Of a stretch of 64,000 nucleotides of DNA, positions 58,796 to 64,000 are shown piece after piece. Origin of the DNA: Takakia lepidozioides (Eukaryota > Streptophyta > Takakiopsida > Takakiales > Takakiaceae); the NCBI GenBank assembly GCA_030704615.1, contig CM060734.1, positions 60,716,042-60,780,041 of the forward strand. Direction: 5' to 3'. Within the stretch, counting starts at the first letter, position 1. Every line of letters begins with the position of its first letter. A program made the position numbers and the translations under genes. The notes beneath the pieces are model-generated. The model was given only the letters and a program-made list of their open reading frames with translations, did no database searches and had not been told where the DNA came from.

Positions 58796-60160
58796 TCCAA
58801 ATGCCGGGAATAAATAAATAATCTTATTTTTATTTATTTATTTTTTGAATTCTCATGTGCCTGACGGCCCCTTAATTCCCAGCCCTGTTTCCCTCCATGA
58901 ACATGGCACTTCGCTAAGGGTTAGGGTTAAGGTTTGCCGTGTTTCCGCAGTAATGGGTGTTCATCCGTGGAAATACGCCCTGCATCTTCCCCCATTCTCA
59001 TGCCACGTGGACTGGACTTACGTCAGGCTCTTGGGCTCACAGGCTCCTGGGCTCGCGTGGCTAGGCTCACACTCTAGCATACCCCGCAGATCATGGAGGA
59101 AGGACCTTCTGCCACAGCTTAAGCAACAAACTTATTTAGAGGTCATTAGAGAATGATTCCATGTTCACTGACTTACACGTAGACCGTACTTCTGACGGGT
59201 GGGAGAGGAGACTGGAGTTGATCCAGAGTTATAGAAGTTTAAGTCATCAAGCTCCAATTGTCGCACAAGAAGCAACAACATTGTTCGGGTGATCAAAGGT
59301 CGGTGAATGGAATTCAGGTGTTACTATTCTTATATGCAAGAGAGTTCCAATTTGGGGACGAGAGTTCTATACAAGAATTTTGGCTTACGGAAATTTCATC
59401 CAGCTGTAGGCAAAACCATCTGACACATACTTCAACTTGAGGATGTAGGCCATGACTCACGGCTTCTACATACTGTTTTAAGAAATGCATGCATCAGAGT
59501 AAACATGGTGCAATGATATTTACACTACTGAGAATGTGCCCTCAGGTAAGTTTTCTCCTCTCGATCTCCTCCTCCTCGAGATATGAATCTCCCTTATAAA
59601 TTAGTTTAAAGTTAGAACAAACGCTTCCAACTTTTGTCAAGCTCCACTGGTTACGTTGTGAAGAGCTCAACATCGGCAAGAAACCCTCGTTGCACACAAG
59701 GGTAGGCCCATCATTTGATGGACCCATCCCTCCATTGCGACTCGTGAGATCTACTTTGATCCATAACTTATTTTAAAATTCAGAACATTATGCATTTTTA
59801 TTTTTTTTATTTTATTTGAAAGGAACACCTGACAACACCTGGGAGCGACAACTCGCAAATCAGGCAGCACTTGTTATGTCAGCAGAGTCTTTAGGACTAG
59901 TAAGTTCTCATCCATGGTAATGGTTTTCATCAATTTAGTTGTCGTACAGCCAAGAAGGTGTTACTTGGGAACGGTAAAACTGGTATGGGCATTCTTGGGT
60001 AGGCTCCTCCTAAAAGAAGCCAACAAAAACATTGTAGTAGCATGATATCATCCCACTGAATTTTATATTTATTCTTTTAAGTGGGGAAATAACTTACCGA
60101 GGACTCGCCAGTGACTTATAGTGAGAGGAGAAAATAACCTCTTTCAAATAAATATAGACC
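58796..60160. other. No gene recognised
   Basis: Short frames only; none with a domain. Confidence 0.5.
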
Positions 60161-60332
60161 CCTCCCGAAGGGGGCGTAAATTATGGTGTCTCTTCACTAC
60201 AAGGGCTACTGCCTTCTAGCTGAAAGGTGGTAGACACTGGACACCTTCATGACACACAAGACCGTGGTTTGAACCCACAACCACATCCAACGTGGTATGT
60301 GCCCATTATCACTGGGCTACATGCTGGTTGTC
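60161..60332 (-). mobile_element. SINE, same family as 19015 and 38167
   Basis: Shares cctcccgaaggg, ggtttgaacccacaacc and cactgggctacatgctggtt with the copy at 38167-38330. Minus orientation. It lies inside the CACTA candidate. Confidence 0.88.
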
Positions 60333-60980
60333 AACCTCTTTCACTAACCTCGCCCTGAGGAAGGAGCACACTGCCCAAGGGAAGGGGGAGGAGACATGAG
60401 ACGTTGTGGGGTTATGTCGGAATAATAGTAACATCCGGAGAGGGGTTCACGACATGCAATCGAAGAAAATACCATCAGCTCCGGGTATTAAGGAATATCT
60501 CTACTAAATCTAGGATAGATTCCTCTCGGAATTTGCATCTGGAGATAATCAAACTAGTATATTATGGAATTTTTATCCGTCATATGTTATTCAAACGCAT
60601 TAGGGAATGGGCAAGCCGCTGGCTGCAGGGTAAGCTGCCAGGCGAGCCGGGCTGCGCACCCATTTCATATCATTTAAGGAGTTTTTGGGGCAGATTATGC
60701 GCCACTGAAGCCAATCAGAGGCTGCAGACCTTAATGTTGTTTTTTTTTTTTGGGTCTCCTTGCAAAGTCAAACTAGCAAGCAGATTATGCGCCCCGCACA
60801 AGTATGCATATTCTGCCTTTTAATTTGCCTCTAGAATGGCATAATTTGCCTAAAAAGTCCTTAATGTCTGGTATTCAAACATAGTGATAACCTTACCATA
60901 TGTGTTCAGTCAAGCAAGAGGGTAGTTGAGTACCTTGTTCACCGTCCTCCCTTCTTTGAACATATACAACTAGATTTTTT
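60333..60980. other. No gene recognised
   Basis: A plus-strand frame at 60404-60823 is open for 139 codons from ATG but has no recognisable domain and crosses a poly-T run. I treat it as chance. Confidence 0.45.
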
Positions 60981-61037
60981 ATTTTTTTCCGGGGGTGCTT
61001 GAAGCGATGCCCTGGGCGTCGCTAGGGTGTCGGTACC

Positions 61038-61821
61038 AATGTTGGGAGGGTATTTGGTACGTAGAAGATATCAATACAGGTATCAATGCGGGTATGTGGA
61101 CCCGGACCCACAGAGTACATGGTTGGACAATACCAGGTTCATAACCTGCCCGCGTTAAGTGCTGAGCTGATATTGATGCTGAGATCCGGACCCTCAGATA
61201 AGGCTTTGGTGATATTGATATTGATATTTATGAGGGCTAAAAAAAACTAGATTCCCCCCATATCAATATCAAGTGGCTCGACATGTCACATTAAATGTCA
61301 CATTTTAGTTCTGATTCCCCTCGCTTCAGGGATTTAGCACCCCCTTAAAAACATATTAAACTGGTAAGTGATACTAATACTTAAAACGCTATCAAACATT
61401 GCCCAAACTTACACACTAGAAAAAAATACAAACTACTTAGAGAACTTAGGAATACTAACTAACTTTATAATTCTAGCCACCTAAATAAATACATTAGTAT
61501 TAGTATTAGTTAGTGATTAGATAATATTTGTACATTTGTATAATATTTGTATAAATTTTATATGGACAGGGCGCTCTTAAAGAATGATTGAAGATTTTTT
61601 TTTAAACCCCGGCCCCGGGTTGATAAGAGTAGGTTATCATCCATGTTTGATTGTTATTGATATGTTGTCTAATAATTTTGATAATGGGCTTCATTGTTAA
61701 CCCCCGGGTATGTAAAATCCTAAAAATCTAATATTGGTCTCCGGCAGGTATGTCCACAACCTCCCACCACCAATACCCGGAACCAGCAGGTCTTACAAAA
61801 GGTAATAACCTCCCAACACAG
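61038..61821. mobile_element. 784-bp inverted-repeat element nested in the CACTA end
   Basis: Flanked by a 9-bp duplication, gtcggtacc, at 61029-61037 and 61822-61830. The ends AATGTTGGGAGGGTATT and the complement of AATAACCTCCCAACACAG form an imperfect TIR (TGTTGGGAGG shared). Removing it restores the order gcgtcgct...acctcccaaccg seen in the related remnant at 29510. A 9-bp TSD suits Mutator-like elements. No transposase. Confidence 0.75.
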
Positions 61822-62097
61822 GTCGGTACCTCCCAACCGATGTCCGGAAGGTCGCACCAGGGACCGACCCCCAGTGTGTCGCATATTGTCTGTGACGTTT
61901 TAAAAAAAAAAATTACACAGGACGCCTGAGGCGTCGCTTTGTATGACTTGGCCAAAATTCACGTTTTTGTGGATTTCGGCATTATGTCTGTGACGCCAGA
62001 AACATCGCATGGGGGAGCGACACCCAGGGCGGGGACGTCGCACGGGAGAGGTACTACGGGGGACAGACGTCGCTGAACCCCCTTAAACGTAGTAGTG

Positions 62098-63043
62098 GAA
62101 TTTTTTTCATTTGCGCGGCATCAAAGATGCGTGCTATTATGGAATGGGATTTTAAAATTGTTGACACACTTTTGGGACGAGTTCTTCGTTATACTTCTGG
62201 CCAATCCAAAAACTGGAAGGTGAATGTTACTCGCTACAGTGTTTAGAATCTCAGGGAAGCTTGGATTGCCCAGTGTTGGATGTCATTGAAACTTTCGAGA
62301 AACTTATAAAGCACGAACCTATTTGGGTTTTTGGTGATAAAGGATTTCATTCTATCTTCCTCACGCCGTTGGCAAAGTGGACAAGAATTGATCGCGTTTG
62401 GTTTTCAAGGGACTTATATGTCGAAATAGTCTGAGTGGGATTATAAAGAAGATGACTACTGGTATTTCCGGGCTGGAGAACAAAATTATTATTAACGTCT
62501 GGGAGGAGCACAAGAATTACTCGCATGCAAGAAGGTTTCGTACCTTCTCGCACTGGAATGGCCATCACCGGACACAGAGATGAAGAAAGTTACAAAAAGT
62601 ATTATTAATCTAGAGTGGACAAGATGCTTTATGATAGAGCTGTTCACAGAATCATTAGTGGTGAAAAGCATTGTGGAAAACCTCTTACATTTGTGGAGGC
62701 TGTGGAAGATGAGATGCAGAGGTATCATTCGATTCAAGAAGGTGCTGGTCCATCAAATAAACCATCCCGGGAGATTCTTGCAGATATTCTAGGTAATGCG
62801 ATAATTGTTCCTTCTACAGACAATAACAATTCGATTGTTACAGTATCTCAGAAGAGGAACGAAGAGACTTCTTCGACATGCCTGACAAATTATTCGTTCA
62901 AGCTGAGCGAGAGCTTGTTAGGCAGAATGCTCGCATATTATGCCAATTTCCAACGTCATCATCGCGTACACATGCGTGGCACAATTCAGCAATGTGCAAA
63001 ACTGCAACATTATCACGTTGAATGTGACTTCTCATCCTATTGA
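62098..63043 (+). other. Unrecognised coding-like stretch right of the CACTA element
   Basis: Protein-like frames: MEWDFKIVDTLLGRVLRYTS (from 62100), then FGDKGFHSIFLTPLAKW (about 62335). A frame at 62624-63043 starts MLYDRAVHRIISGEKHCGK and includes PLTFVEAVEDEMQRYHSIQE. Frameshifts and stops lie between them. No family recognised. Together with 54.1-54.6 kb it may be one decayed or intron-containing gene split by the element. Confidence 0.35.
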
Positions 63044-63838
63044 AGCTGCTAATCTGATGTGAGTGGTATTTGCGAATAAGGGAGTTGTAGATCCTCAGTA
63101 GTAGACAAAGTTTCGCAGAATTCTTGTAGTAGACCAAATTGTTGTCTCGTAGTGTCTCACAGTGCAACAAATTGCTGCTTATTTTGTACCAAATTATTGC
63201 TTCATTCTTTGCGGCATTTGCATGTTGTACAAGGAATAATTTTCCATGATCTACTTTGATCAATTTTCAATGAATTGAGTTCAATACGGAAGTTCTTCGT
63301 GCCTATTCTGGAATTCAATTTTTTTGTAAAGATGCTATAAAGAAACAATTGTGTTTAAAGAAAAGCTCTGGATGTAAAAGATGAATAAACCTAACCATTT
63401 CATCAGCACGTAATGTCCTAGCATGACTAGACGAACAATTACGCTCTATAATGAGCAGATTTCTACAAAGCTCAACCCCAGTTCTTTAGGTACAATGTCA
63501 CTTTCTGTTTTCATTCATGGATGTGGATCATATTTCAGAGGTAGGAAATCTTATTACAATGCAATATTGAAATGCAATATCACTGTAAGAAACGAAAACA
63601 TTGAGCGGATGGATTTTGTTGACGTTTTCATTGAGCAAGCAAGAATTTTCGGTTACCAAGCAAATAATCCCTTTATATCCGTCTTGCACAGAGCTGAAAT
63701 TTAGACTACGGAGCCTACAACAGAAAGTTTTGGGCAGCCCTTTCTCATTACAAAAAAGTGTCTCCCTATGGAGTGACTTCCCCGTTCATGGATGAAAAAT
63801 GATGATTAGACAAAGAATTAGCTCTATTCTTGGGATCT
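63044..63838. other. No gene recognised
   Basis: A 93-codon plus frame at 63423-63704 starts at ATG (MTRRTITLYNEQ) but shows no domain. AT-rich. Confidence 0.45.
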
Positions 63839-64000
63839 TAAACAATGTTTTTCATCTATTACAGTATTACAACCCATTTCCAAATAGATCTTGTTATGAC
63901 ACCATATATATATACATATAAATGAAAAAGGACACCATATAAACAATGTTTTTCATCTATTACAGTATTACAACCCATTTCCAAATAGATCTTGTTATGA
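63839..64000. repeat. 101-bp-period direct repeat running off the window
   Basis: taaacaatgtttttcatcta and the following 40 bases occur at 63839-63899 and again at 63940-64000, identical over 61 bp. gacaccatat at 63898 and 63931 extends the periodicity. Confidence 0.9.

Larger units (their letters stand above)
54600..62097. mobile_element. Candidate 7.5-kb CACTA-type element
   Basis: The right end is GTAGTAGTG (to 62097), whose reverse complement CACTACTACGTTTAAGGGGG resembles the end at 29797. The left end CATTACACCGTTCGGGCGGG is a degenerate match. GAA flanks both sides (54597-54599, 62098-62100), the 3-bp TSD expected of CACTA. Both ends carry GCGACGCC-type subterminal repeats (54640-54930; 60985-61030 and 61835-62080). 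No transposase is seen inside. The interior holds a WRC gene fragment, tandem/inverted repeats, a SINE and a nested element. The whole-element reading is inference; separate solo ends are the alternative. Confidence 0.5.

Noticed and set aside
60404-60823. 139-codon open frame from ATG
   Set aside because: Crosses a poly-T tract, no domain, inside transposon-derived DNA.

Overview
The window reads as nuclear DNA of a land plant. It has an intronless PLS-class PPR-DYW gene, a multi-exon group A (ABI5/ABF-type) bZIP with GT/AG introns, a UBX-domain (PUX10-type) C-terminus, plant L1-type LINE fragments, CACTA-type ends and tRNA-derived SINEs. A seedless vascular plant such as a fern or lycophyte is my best guess; nothing in the sequence fixes the species. 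Most of the 64 kb is transposon-derived, and only the PPR gene and the bZIP exons look well preserved.

Layout: 1.3-4.4 kb, a 154-bp tandem duplication and a rearranged plant LINE. 4.7-8.0 kb (minus), a decayed non-LTR element with a zinc finger, RT, CCHC and a restriction-like endonuclease motif. 9.6-12.0 kb, the PPR-DYW gene. 12.0-16.9 kb (minus), an apparently full-length APE-type LINE with a 15-bp target-site duplication that contains the PPR stop codon. 18.0-23.9 kb, the rest of a tandem duplication. It left an intact PPR gene plus a truncated armadillo-repeat (ARM) gene, followed by a 5'-truncated PPR copy plus a decayed ARM gene that keeps its 3' half. A SINE with a 13-bp TSD sits only in the first copy. 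25-28 kb, a LINE 3' end and a short-period repeat family. 28.0-28.5 kb (minus), a cysteine-rich secreted-type ORF whose start codon appears lost. 29.3-29.8 kb, a CACTA-type 3' end.

31-45 kb (all minus strand) holds partial genes: tRNase Z exons (31.4-32.2), UBX exons (34.95-36.17), one exon of pyruvate phosphate dikinase (PPDK, 38.72-38.85) and four exons of a group A bZIP (42.24-44.97). The bZIP lacks a visible last exon, the UBX gene lacks its front half, and the single PPDK exon lies between them. All splice sites are GT/AG and in phase from the bZIP start codon to the UBX stop. This suggests an exon-shuffled chimeric gene of about 620 codons or a set of captured gene fragments, and it is the most unusual feature here.

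46-54 kb has AT-rich DNA, SINEs, foldback hairpins and a 563-bp element flanked by TTAA. 54.6-62.1 kb may be one 7.5-kb CACTA-type element (TSD GAA). It would carry a WRC zinc-motif gene fragment, an unusual tandem/inverted repeat block, a SINE, and a nested 784-bp inverted-repeat element with a 9-bp TSD. The window ends in the start of a 101-bp-period repeat.

Functionally there is no operon-like organisation. The PPR-DYW protein would act in organellar C-to-U RNA editing and the bZIP in abscisic-acid responses; the rest records transposition, duplication and exon capture.
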